Below are positions 7,004-14,099 of a DNA stretch of 15,689 nt, piece by piece. How positions within the stretch are numbered: position 1 is the stretch's first letter; each line of letters begins with the position of its first letter. The translations under genes and the position numbers were made by a program. This stretch comes from Bacteroidota bacterium (GTDB lineage: Bacteria; Bacteroidota; Bacteroidia; Bacteroidales; UBA932). Location of the stretch: the NCBI GenBank assembly GCA_017860395.1, contig JAGDMC010000023.1:1-15689 (forward strand), written 5' to 3'. The notes below the pieces were generated by a model, which saw nothing but the letters and a program-made list of their open reading frames with translations, was not told the origin of the DNA and ran no database searches.

Positions 7004-7693
7004 CTAAATAGTCCGAATTAAAAGTTTAAGTAATTTTGGCATACCTGTTACAGATCGTTCCCTGATATACGTCACATCAGCACCTGAAAGGGTAATTTCC
7101 GAAGGATCAACAACATATATGTCCGCGTTCCCTGGGACATACCTTACAAGACCCGCGGCAGGGTAAACAGCTAAAGATGTTCCAACGATTACAAGGATAT
7201 CTGCAGTATGTATAATCTCTTCTGCTCTCTCCATTTCGGGAACATCCTCACCAAAAAAGACAACATGAGGGCGGAGTTGTCCTCCCATGGGACATGTGTC
7301 TCCAATATTTATATCGCCATTAACTGCTCCAATGAAAGAGGGGTCTTTCATGCTTCTGCACTTAAGAAGCTCTCCATGCAGGTGCAATACTCTGGAAGAA
7401 CCTGCCCTCTCATGAAGGTCATCAATGTTCTGAGTTATTATATCAACATCAAAATAATTTTCAAGCTCAGCTATAACAAAATGTCCCTCATTAGGCACAA
7501 CACCAAGGAGTTGTCTCCTGCGTTCATTATAAAATTTAAGAACGAGCCCCGGATTTTTCTCCAGTGCTTCAGGGGTGCATACATCTTCGATTCTGTATTT
7601 CGCCCAAAGGCCCTCTGAATCTCTGAAAGTTTCAAGACCACTGTCGGCACTCACTCCTGCCCCGGATAAAACAACCAGATGCTTTTTTTTCAT
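7004..7693 (-). CDS. cobB: NAD-dependent protein deacylase, sirtuin (CobB-like, class III type)
   Basis: This 229-residue Sir2 family protein carries GAGVSADSGLETFR (11-24) for NAD binding, TQNIDDLHERAG (87-98), catalytic H106 (HLHGE), GTSLAVYPAA (171-180), and Y55/R58 in FYNERRR. The YxxR pair is the signature of SIRT5/CobB-type enzymes that prefer succinyl and similar acyl groups. Only two cysteines (C112, C134) remain where the structural Zn tetrad normally lies. The segment RSMKDPSF...CPMGGQLRPHVVFFGE looks like the Zn-poor form I associate with Bacteroides. The ATG overlaps the stop of the upstream HATPase by 4 nt, so the gene is translationally coupled to the sensing run. It uses NAD+, which fits a place next to an NADH-linked hydrogenase; any direct link is inferred. 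Confidence 0.93.
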   Translation of the reverse strand: MKKKHLVVLSGAGVSADSGLETFRDSEGLWAKYRIEDVCTPEALEKNPGLVLKFYNERRRQLLGVVPNEGHFVIAELENYFDVDIITQNIDDLHERAGSSRVLHLHGELLKCRSMKDPSFIGAVNGDINIGDTCPMGGQLRPHVVFFGEDVPEMERAEEIIHTADILVIVGTSLAVYPAAGLVRYVPGNADIYVVDPSEITLSGADVTYIRERSVTGMPKLLKLLIRTI

Positions 7694-8238
7694 TTTCTCA
7701 AATCTATCAAATTTTCTCGAATCATATCAGTGAGAATCCTAATTATTGAAGCGTCATTAAACGGGATGTCTCCCAGTATTTCTTTTACCTCCTCTGAATC
7801 AAATAAATATTCATTCTCATTGTAAATATATTTAAGAACAAAATGATGATTTGGATTGGCAGATAACATTAAAAGAAATGCGTTTGCGACATCACCCAGA
7901 GGCGGACGGTCTATGTTGCTGTGCTGAAACCATGCTGTTACAACAGTTCCTTCTCCCACTGTGGATTCAACTTTTAAATCGCCGCCGCCCTGATTTGCCG
8001 ACTGCTTGAAAAGCGGAATGCCCATGCCTACTCTGCGGGTTGTCCGGGAAGTAAAAAAAGGATCAGAAAGTTTTGCAACCTGCTCCTGAGTCATCCCTTT
8101 TCCATTATCCTCAATAATTATCTTCAGCCTGTCCTCTTTAATGTTTTCATCTACGGTAAGGCGGATAAAAAATGCCCCGGCGCTCAGAGAATTCTGAATG
8201 ATGTCAATTATATGAAGGGAAAGGTCGTTCATAATCAA
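7690..8238 (-). CDS. HATPase_c-domain protein of the HydS cluster (kinase-like)
   Basis: This 182-residue protein is mainly a GHKL ATPase domain: N-box IIDIIQNSLSAGA (N16), G1 box EDNGKGM (43-49), a DPFFTSR turn (59-65) and a G2 box GMGIPL (71-76). There is no transmembrane segment, PAS domain or DHp helix with a phospho-accepting His upstream of the ATPase, so it is not an ordinary sensor histidine kinase. Residues about 110-182 form a separate C-terminal part (RPPLGDVANAFLL...) that I do not recognise. It overlaps both neighbours by 4 nt (PHP gene before, sirtuin after). It may phosphorylate a partner in the hydrogenase-sensing run; the substrate is unknown. Confidence 0.85.
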   Translation of the reverse strand: MIMNDLSLHIIDIIQNSLSAGAFFIRLTVDENIKEDRLKIIIEDNGKGMTQEQVAKLSDPFFTSRTTRRVGMGIPLFKQSANQGGGDLKVESTVGEGTVVTAWFQHSNIDRPPLGDVANAFLLMLSANPNHHFVLKYIYNENEYLFDSEEVKEILGDIPFNDASIIRILTDMIRENLIDLRK

Positions 8239-8963
8239 TTAATTACGGGTGGTGAAGATTTAGAGATTATCGCGTCCCGGATTGCATTGAAGTCTAATTT
8301 TTCCGGATTCAATATTGTATATATACATCCGAAGTCTTCTAAATAATGAGCATCAGAAGAGCGGATAAAATTAAATTTTTCCAGTGAACGATCCATTGCA
8401 ATCTGATTCGAACGAACACCTTTTCCTGATATTTCAACAGCATCCGGTTTTAGTGATGGTGGCATAAAACCAAGCTGGCTGTAAATTGAATTCTGCATTT
8501 TATCAATATGAGCAGGGATAAAAATACCTCCGAGTGAATGAATAAAACTCTCTGCCTGTTCAATGGTTATATCCAGTGCATTGATAAGTAGATAATCCAC
8601 CTCCTCCACAACTTCTTCATTTTCGTTTACTGCAAGCTGATAACCGAATATCTCGGGATTATTTGGAATTTTTTGAATATGTTCTTCTAAAAAAAATTGA
8701 AGAGCACCTAAATGGATGCTCTCAACAAAACAAATAGCATGAACCTCTTCCTTCGTAGTGATTTCCGCTCCGCACAAGACATAGATTCCCTCCATATTGC
8801 CAATTCGCATAATCTCCATACAATTAAGAGTCGAGTTATGATCGGTGATGCCAATAATGCCAATGCCACACTCTTTTGCTTTGCGGATAATGTTTAATGG
8901 AGTCATTTCTATGTCTCCGCAAGGTGAAAGTACAGTATGAATATGGAGGTCGGATTTTATCAT
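8235..8963 (-). CDS. PHP-domain metal-dependent phosphoesterase
   Basis: The 242-residue PHP domain carries DLHIHTVLSPCGD (5-17; H7, H9), GITDHNS (38-44; D41, H42), GAEITT with E67, H75, an AHIDK motif and a C-terminal SSDAHYLEDFG motif, so the metal-ligand set appears intact. Relatives hydrolyse phosphoesters such as nucleotides, histidinol phosphate or 3',5'-bisphosphates. No DNA polymerase module is fused. It overlaps the preceding DRTGG gene and the following HATPase gene by 4 nt each, which argues for a shared function. It could remove a phosphate or break down a nucleotide signal made by the ATPases of this cluster (inferred). Confidence 0.9.
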   Translation of the reverse strand: MIKSDLHIHTVLSPCGDIEMTPLNIIRKAKECGIGIIGITDHNSTLNCMEIMRIGNMEGIYVLCGAEITTKEEVHAICFVESIHLGALQFFLEEHIQKIPNNPEIFGYQLAVNENEEVVEEVDYLLINALDITIEQAESFIHSLGGIFIPAHIDKMQNSIYSQLGFMPPSLKPDAVEISGKGVRSNQIAMDRSLEKFNFIRSSDAHYLEDFGCIYTILNPEKLDFNAIRDAIISKSSPPVIN

Positions 8964-9292
8964 TTTAACATTTCGTATAGTTTTCCCGACAATTCAAATG
9001 CCTCAGAACTGCTTCCAAGTACCGGAATTCCCTCCTGTGCGGAGAGCTCAATTGTTTCCGGCTCAGGGATGAATCCCTTGACAAGAATAATTGCAGCGAT
9101 ATCTTTTAGACTTGCCACTGCCATAATGTTCTTGTGAGTCTGGAGAGTAATCCATATATGCCCCTCCTGGGCGTGGCCCATAACATCAGACAGAAGATCG
9201 GAAGTGTATCCTCCGGTAACTTCTCTGTTTAGCCCTTCAGGGGCTGAAAAAATTTTTAACGAGAGTTTCTCTGCAACGTCTTTTACTTTCAT
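8960..9292 (-). CDS. DRTGG-domain protein 2 of the HydS cluster
   Basis: This 110-residue single-domain protein resembles DRTGG domains: TSDLLSDVMGHAQEGHIWIT (about 30-49), then alternating strands and helices (AAIILVKGF, GIPVLGSSS). It is homologous to the other small protein at 11055-11399, with shared SDLxSDV and similar ends. DRTGG domains occur in CBS-DRTGG proteins and at the N-terminus of some phosphotransacetylases, where they probably bind a ligand or partner; no catalytic residues are visible. It lies 14 bp after hydS and overlaps the PHP gene by 4 nt. Confidence 0.82.
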   Translation of the reverse strand: MKVKDVAEKLSLKIFSAPEGLNREVTGGYTSDLLSDVMGHAQEGHIWITLQTHKNIMAVASLKDIAAIILVKGFIPEPETIELSAQEGIPVLGSSSEAFELSGKLYEMLK

Positions 9293-9306
9293 AGTTCCGG
9301 CTATTG

Positions 9307-10638
9307 TTATATTTTTTTGTCAAATCTCGATTTACCCCAAATATTTTCCATGATTTTTACTGCCTCTTCAAGAGATATCTCTCCCCTTTTTTCGTAAAGG
9401 GTCCTCAGAAAAATACATGAACTTATCTCAGCCTGTCCCTTCACAATATCCTCGGCAAGGGCTTCGCAACTTGGAGCCCCGCAGGCGCCACAGTCTATTC
9501 CCGGGAATAGCCGCCTAAGCTCCCTCGCCCCTTCCATTTTTTTAATGGCAGCATCGATATCCCTATCGTATTTAACCATTGAGCGAGGTTCAATCTTATC
9601 CATATGAACCACTGCAGAACAGTATTTTTTATAGTCTGATATCAGTTTATGGGTGTCCGGAATTATTGAGGCATATTTCTTCATGCTCTCGGCTGTAAGA
9701 AAACGATTCCTGTGAGAAAGTATCCCTCCTGCACAAGACTCGTCACATGCTCTTAATTCCAAAAAATCAAATCCTTCTATTTCCTCGTTTTCAAGTATTT
9801 CCAAAAAATCTATTACATTGTCCATCCCGTCAATCGCGAGCGTTTTGCCTTTAATATGCATGGATTCTCCGCCTGTAGTGGGATAAAGCACTCCTTTCGA
9901 AGAGAGTTCACCGTTAATCTTAATTTGTCTGGTAATTGGAATTTTTTGCTTGTGCGCAAGGTATACTTTGTTATAGAAAAAATCCATATTTATTACGCCA
10001 TGAATAGGAGAAGTGTACCCCCCAACCGGTGATTTTACAGATGCAATTTTTGCAATACACGGTGTAAGGTAAAAGATACCAAATTCGCCCTCTTTTATTC
10101 CTTCTTTTGCAAATTTCCGTTTATAATACTGAGCGGTTATCTCAATCGGAGGAAGGAGGCTCATAATATGGTCCACCAAAGACGGAAAACGCACCTGAAT
10201 GAGTCTTATTACTGCCGGACAAAAAGAGGATATGACAGGCAGCGGAGCTCTCTTTATGTATTCATTAACTTCGTCTATGAGTGTATCAACACTCTGCTCA
10301 ACAGCACATACCTCAGTAAATCCCAGTTCTCCTATTATATTGTAAATTTTATCCCGGGGAATTGAGTCATCAAACTGAGCGAAAAACACAGACGGAACAA
10401 GCAATACTCTGTGTTTGTAGTTGAAAATCTGTTTGAAATCGTCATCCATTACGCGAATTGCTCTGTTTGGGCAAATGCGGTAACACTCGCCGCAGTCAAT
10501 ACACCAGTCTACATGAATTTTAGCTTTGCCCTGAGAGACTCTTAGCGCTTCAGTCGGGCACACCTTCATACAATGTGAGCATCCAATGCAAACATCTCCC
10601 ATTATCTCAAGCGCCCGGTTGTATGTAGTCTGACTCAT
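9307..10638 (-). CDS. Putative sensory [FeFe] hydrogenase (HydS-like, group D-like)
   Basis: This 443-residue protein has a bacterial ferredoxin domain with two [4Fe-4S] clusters (C17/20/23/27, C46/49/52/56), an H-cluster domain (about 75-345) and a C-terminal Fes domain (C383, C386, C391, C408; GIDCGACGAPSCEALAEDI). All four H-cluster ligands are kept: C140 (SSFCPAV), C194 (TPCIAKI), C298 and C302 (RACDESCAGGIL). The residues that make the enzyme fast are not: the proton-relay Cys is Phe139, the Met of MPC is Thr, and PGGC is DESC. These changes and the short architecture without PAS fit group C/D sensory hydrogenases such as HydS of Thermoanaerobacter (recalled, not searched). It is flanked by DRTGG and HATPase genes with gaps of 1-14 bp. 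It probably senses H2 or redox state. Confidence 0.9.
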   Translation of the reverse strand: MSQTTYNRALEIMGDVCIGCSHCMKVCPTEALRVSQGKAKIHVDWCIDCGECYRICPNRAIRVMDDDFKQIFNYKHRVLLVPSVFFAQFDDSIPRDKIYNIIGELGFTEVCAVEQSVDTLIDEVNEYIKRAPLPVISSFCPAVIRLIQVRFPSLVDHIMSLLPPIEITAQYYKRKFAKEGIKEGEFGIFYLTPCIAKIASVKSPVGGYTSPIHGVINMDFFYNKVYLAHKQKIPITRQIKINGELSSKGVLYPTTGGESMHIKGKTLAIDGMDNVIDFLEILENEEIEGFDFLELRACDESCAGGILSHRNRFLTAESMKKYASIIPDTHKLISDYKKYCSAVVHMDKIEPRSMVKYDRDIDAAIKKMEGARELRRLFPGIDCGACGAPSCEALAEDIVKGQAEISSCIFLRTLYEKRGEISLEEAVKIMENIWGKSRFDKKI

Positions 10639-10639
10639 C

Positions 10640-11053
10640 CTAACGGAATTTTATCTCAATATATAATGTGGTTCCTTTTCCTACTGAACTTTCTATTTTA
10701 AAACTATCGGCATTGTCGCTGATATTTGGCAACCCCATCCCTGCACCAAACCCCATCTCCCTCACCTGCTGAGAAGCAGTGGAGAAGCCGGGAGTCATTG
10801 CCCTCTCAATATCCGGGATACCGGGCCCCTCGTCCTCAAGCCGGAGTTTAATTCCGCTGCCTTCAACCTGTGCGTAAATTACGCCTCTGTATGCATGTGC
10901 AACAATGTTTACCTCAGCCTCGTAGAGTGCAATAACAACTCTTTTAATTACTGCGGGGTCAACATTAAGTTGCTTAAGGGTCTTCTTAATCTGAGAAGAA
11001 GCATATCCTGCCTGGGTAAAATCCCCGCCTTCAACCTTATATTCAAGCAACAT
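10640..11053 (-). CDS. RsbW/RsbT-like ATP-binding protein of the HydS cluster
   Basis: This 137-residue single GHKL domain has N-box ALYEAEVNIVAHAY (42-55; N49), G1 box LEDEGPGIPD (72-81) and G2 box GFGAGMGLPNI (101-111). It resembles anti-sigma-factor serine kinases (RsbW, SpoIIAB) and RsbT, which phosphorylate Ser/Thr on STAS partners. No STAS or sigma factor gene is in the window, so the target is unknown. It lies 1 bp from hydS on one side and 1 bp from the DRTGG gene on the other, so it is surely cotranscribed with them. Confidence 0.87.
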   Translation of the reverse strand: MLLEYKVEGGDFTQAGYASSQIKKTLKQLNVDPAVIKRVVIALYEAEVNIVAHAYRGVIYAQVEGSGIKLRLEDEGPGIPDIERAMTPGFSTASQQVREMGFGAGMGLPNISDNADSFKIESSVGKGTTLYIEIKFR

Positions 11054-11054
11054 A

Positions 11055-11399
11055 TTAGTATATCGGTTTTAACCCGGCAGAAAATAATATACCGGCACAT
11101 TTAAAAAGCGAATAAGGGCTTTTTATTATAAGTATGTTGCTTTCCTCTGCAAGTTCCCTCATGTCTTCTGTTACCTCCTTATCCCTGCAAAGCAACAAAA
11201 AAGGAGTGTCAGACATTTCCACTGTTCTTATGGATTGTATGTTTGCAAGACCTGTTATGAGAATAAACTGGTTTGTCTTTACTGTAAGCACATCACTCAT
11301 CAAATCGGAAGCAAATGCATATTTAACAGATTCGTTCATCCGGTTTGCCCCGCAAACGACAGTTCCATTCACTAAAGTACACAAGTCACTAATGGTCAT
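11055..11399 (-). CDS. DRTGG-domain protein 1 of the HydS cluster
   Basis: This 114-residue protein resembles DRTGG domains, with ASDLMSDVLTVKTNQFILIT (30-49) followed by alternating strands and helices (PFLLLCRD, NILIIKSP). It is a diverged homologue of the protein at 8960-9292. It is the first gene of the compact sensing run, 10 bp after the acetyltransferase-like gene and 1 bp before the RsbW-like gene. No enzyme motif is visible; a ligand-binding or partner-binding role is likely. Confidence 0.82.
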   Translation of the reverse strand: MTISDLCTLVNGTVVCGANRMNESVKYAFASDLMSDVLTVKTNQFILITGLANIQSIRTVEMSDTPFLLLCRDKEVTEDMRELAEESNILIIKSPYSLFKCAGILFSAGLKPIY

Positions 11400-11409
11400 A
11401 ACCTAAATA

Positions 11410-12525
11410 TTATATGTTTTTAATATAGCAGCGTCTCCTCATATAAGGTTCATGCTGGTATCTCTCCCACACCTTTTGTGCAAGGTTTTTTTCTGCCTGC
11501 GGATTTGTTATTCCGGAAACTACACCGTTCTTTTGCAAACTTGATGCAAGATGGGTATGAAACACAGACGATATTCCCTTCTTTTGCCACTCCGGTGCTG
11601 CGCCAAGAAGCATAAAATCAATTGTTTTATAATGTTTCATCGCTCTGAGAATATGGAAAATCCCAAAAGGGAAAAGTCGTCCTTTAGCCTTCTGAAAGGC
11701 CTCGCTCAAACTTGGAAAACAAATACCGAAAGCAGCAATATTATCGTCTTTGTCTACAATCAGGCTTGTAAGTTCGGGGCGAAGTTTTGGAAAATATTCT
11801 TCACCAATTTGTTTAATCTCCTTTTCTGTAAGGGGAACAAAATTTGGTATATCCCTGAAGCTTTCGTTATAACTTGAGAAAAACTTGTCAACCAAATCTT
11901 TTCTGTTCTTTATCTCTTTTAAATCCAATATTTTGAGCCCGTATTTTTCAATTAACAAATCGTTAATTTTATGAAGCCGGGGATCAACTCCGGAGTTTGC
12001 CTTTAGTTTTATCTGAATCCAGTCTATCTGTTTTTCAAATCCCAGTTTTTCCATAAATTCAGGATAGTAGGGATAGTTATAAAGGCAGTTGATTGGCGGA
12101 ACATTTTCAAATCCTTCAACCAGCATTCCCTGCCGGTTCCATGTATTGTAACCAAGTGGCCCGTGTATTTCTTCCATACCGGCTTCTTTGCCCCAGGCAA
12201 TTGCCTTATCTAGCAAAGCTTTTGCCACTTCTATGTCTTCAATGAAATCAAACCAGCCAAAGCGAAGTCTTTTCTGCGAATGAAATTCGTTTGACCTGGG
12301 ATTGAGAATAGCGGCTATCCTGCCTGTTATTTCGCCTCTGCTGTCGTATGCGAGCCACATTTTTAATGTGCAATAATCAAGAGAGGGACTTTTTGTGAGA
12401 ACGGATAATTCGTCGGAATTTAACACCGGTACATATTGCTTATTCCCTTTATACAATTTATGAGGAAACTTAATGAATCGGGCAATATCGGAAGAGGATT
12501 CAACCTCTTTTATTGTTATATTCAT
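11410..12525 (-). CDS. GNAT-fold N-acetyltransferase-like protein (YghO-like)
   Basis: This 371-residue protein resembles the YghO family of GNAT-like proteins. The N-terminal half has a GNAT-like core (WLAYDSRGEITGRIAAILNP, then KEAGMEEIHGPLGYNTWNRQG and YYPEFMEKLGFEKQIDW). The C-terminal half has a second GNAT-like segment (LIVDKDDNIAAFGICFPS, then LGAAPEWQKKGISSVFHTHL, where EWQKKGI resembles an acetyl-CoA-binding loop). The substrate is unknown. It lies 38 bp after tcdA and 10 bp before the sensing run. A -7 element just ahead of it may give it and the downstream genes their own promoter. Confidence 0.75.
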   Translation of the reverse strand: MNITIKEVESSSDIARFIKFPHKLYKGNKQYVPVLNSDELSVLTKSPSLDYCTLKMWLAYDSRGEITGRIAAILNPRSNEFHSQKRLRFGWFDFIEDIEVAKALLDKAIAWGKEAGMEEIHGPLGYNTWNRQGMLVEGFENVPPINCLYNYPYYPEFMEKLGFEKQIDWIQIKLKANSGVDPRLHKINDLLIEKYGLKILDLKEIKNRKDLVDKFFSSYNESFRDIPNFVPLTEKEIKQIGEEYFPKLRPELTSLIVDKDDNIAAFGICFPSLSEAFQKAKGRLFPFGIFHILRAMKHYKTIDFMLLGAAPEWQKKGISSVFHTHLASSLQKNGVVSGITNPQAEKNLAQKVWERYQHEPYMRRRCYIKNI

Positions 12526-12554
12526 CAGGGACTGTTTAGTTTAGGTTTTAAGTA

Positions 12555-12562
12555 CAAATATA
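12555..12562 (-). promoter_or_regulatory. Possible -7 element ahead of the acetyltransferase and HydS run
   Basis: The minus strand reads TATATTTG, a full match to TAnnTTTG, about 30 bp upstream of the ATG at 12525 and in the only gap above 15 bp between 14865 and 7004. No -33 TTTG is visible at the proper spacing, so this is tentative. Confidence 0.35.
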
Positions 12563-12563
12563 A

Positions 12564-13292
12564 TCATTTTTTATTCAGGCCGAGCAGATCCTCCAACACT
12601 GCCTGAGCACAAATACATCCGAAAACCGGAGGAAGATAGGAAATCGTTCCCACCATAGACTTTTTGTTTTGCTCCTCAACTGCTATTATAGCGTCTTCAT
12701 TTGGAAGTTCTTCAGAAAAAACAACATTAAACCCTTTGCTTATCCCAACTTTACGGAGCCTTTTTCTAAGCATGTATGCAAGAGGGCAGTTGAATGATTT
12801 GGAGATATCCTTTATCTTGATTTTGGTTGCATCGGTTTTGGCACCTGCTCCCATTGAACTGACAATTTTAATTGAATTCCTGAGTGCAAACTGAATAAGG
12901 GCGATTTTAGGAGACAGTGTGTCAATCGCATCAACAATGTAGTCGATTGGCCTGTGAGAAAGAATTTCATCAACATTCTCCTGAGTCAGGAATTCTTTTA
13001 TTACGGTAATTTTCAGCGCCGGATTTATATCCATGAGCCGGTTGTACATCAGTTGTGCTTTAGGCTGTCCCATTGTACTTTCAAGTGCAAGCAACTGCCT
13101 GTTTTTATTTGAAGGATTTATATTGTCGGCATCCAGAATTATCATTGAGCCAACACCCGCTCTTGCCAGCATTTCTGCAGTATATGCTCCCACTCCTCCA
13201 AGGCCCACCACAGCAATAGTCAGTGATTTTAAATATTCCAGTTTTTCATTCCCCAGAAGCAGGGTGCTTCTTTCCAACCAATTATCACTCAT
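12564..13292 (-). CDS. tcdA: tRNA threonylcarbamoyladenosine dehydratase (TcdA/CsdL)
   Basis: This 242-residue member of the E1/ThiF/MoeB superfamily has a Rossmann ATP loop GLGGVGAYTAEMLARAGVG (30-48), D54, the SNKNRQ motif (61-66) and DAIDTLSPKIAL. The C-terminal FGCICAQAVLEDLLG holds a cysteine where TcdA-type enzymes keep one. TcdA uses ATP to cyclise t6A37 of ANN-decoding tRNAs to ct6A. The length and overall motif pattern fit TcdA better than ThiF or MoeB: no CxxC zinc pairs are present. The gene starts 9 bp after mazG. Confidence 0.92.
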   Translation of the reverse strand: MSDNWLERSTLLLGNEKLEYLKSLTIAVVGLGGVGAYTAEMLARAGVGSMIILDADNINPSNKNRQLLALESTMGQPKAQLMYNRLMDINPALKITVIKEFLTQENVDEILSHRPIDYIVDAIDTLSPKIALIQFALRNSIKIVSSMGAGAKTDATKIKIKDISKSFNCPLAYMLRKRLRKVGISKGFNVVFSEELPNEDAIIAVEEQNKKSMVGTISYLPPVFGCICAQAVLEDLLGLNKK

Positions 13293-13301
13293 AGTTCCAT
13301 T

Positions 13302-14099
13302 TTAACCAACAATGCCTTTTGCCTCTTCCCAAATCTTGTCCATCTCTTCGAGAGTCATCTCTTTGAGATTTTTCCCGTCGCGCTTCGCTCTGCTTTCAAG
13401 GAATCCAAACCTCTTTTGAAATTTAAGATTGGTCATTTCAAGTGCCGTGTCGGGGTTTATATCGTATAACCTTGCCGCATTCACAAGCGAGAAAAGCAAA
13501 TCCCCGAACTCCTGTTCAGATTTTGCCTTTCGGTCGGCTTCGCTGCCAGTTGCCTTAAGTTCTGCCTCAAATTCAGAAAGTTCCTCCTTTACTTTGTCCC
13601 ATACATCCTCTCTTTCATTCCAGTCAAATCCCACAGCTCTCACTTTATCCTGCATTCTGTATGCCTTAACAAGAGAAGGCAAAGATTGGGGAACTCCGGA
13701 CAATACCGTTTTATTCCCGTCTTTTTCGACTCTTTTAAGTTGCTCCCAGTTTTCAATGACCTCCCCGGCTCCGCTTACAACTGTATCTCCAAACACATGC
13801 GGATGCCTGTATATTAACTTATCACACAAGCGGTTCATTATATCTCCCATATCGAATGTGCCTCTCTCCTTTCCTATCCTTGCATAAAACACTATATGCA
13901 GCATTAAATCGCCAAGCTCCTTGCTAATATTGAGATCTCCCTCTCCAAGGATGGCATCGCTCAGTTCGTATGTTTCCTCAATAGTGAGAGGTCTCAGACT
14001 CTCCATAGTCTGTTTTTTGTCCCAGGGACATTTTTCCCTGAGTTCGTCCATCACATCAAGAAGTCGGATAAAGGCTTCAGTCTCTTTTTCTCTATTCAT
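13302..14099 (-). CDS. mazG: Nucleoside triphosphate pyrophosphohydrolase MazG
   Basis: This 265-residue protein has two MazG domains. The first has CPWDKKQT (24-31), EETYEL (41-46) and ELGDLMLHIV (61-70); the second has KEELSEFEAEL, then EQEFGDLLFSLVN, where the E..E and E..D metal ligands sit. A C-terminal RFGFLE...MTLEEMDKIWEEAK tail is typical of full-length MazG. It hydrolyses NTPs to NMP and pyrophosphate, cleaning the nucleotide pool and lowering ppGpp in Escherichia coli. It overlaps the upstream DUF62 gene by 8 nt and precedes tcdA by 9 bp. Confidence 0.96.
   Translation of the reverse strand: MNREKETEAFIRLLDVMDELREKCPWDKKQTMESLRPLTIEETYELSDAILGEGDLNISKELGDLMLHIVFYARIGKERGTFDMGDIMNRLCDKLIYRHPHVFGDTVVSGAGEVIENWEQLKRVEKDGNKTVLSGVPQSLPSLVKAYRMQDKVRAVGFDWNEREDVWDKVKEELSEFEAELKATGSEADRKAKSEQEFGDLLFSLVNAARLYDINPDTALEMTNLKFQKRFGFLESRAKRDGKNLKEMTLEEMDKIWEEAKGIVG

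Noticed and set aside
9307..10638. HydS as a second catalytic hydrogenase or a NarF/IOP1-like group B enzyme
   Set aside because: The relay Cys is Phe, L2 and L3 are altered, a Fes domain is present, and the neighbours are signalling-type genes; a sensory role fits better.
13429..13887. Long plus-strand frame (152 codons) opposite mazG
   Set aside because: Serine-rich shadow of a well-conserved mazG gene, with no motif of its own.
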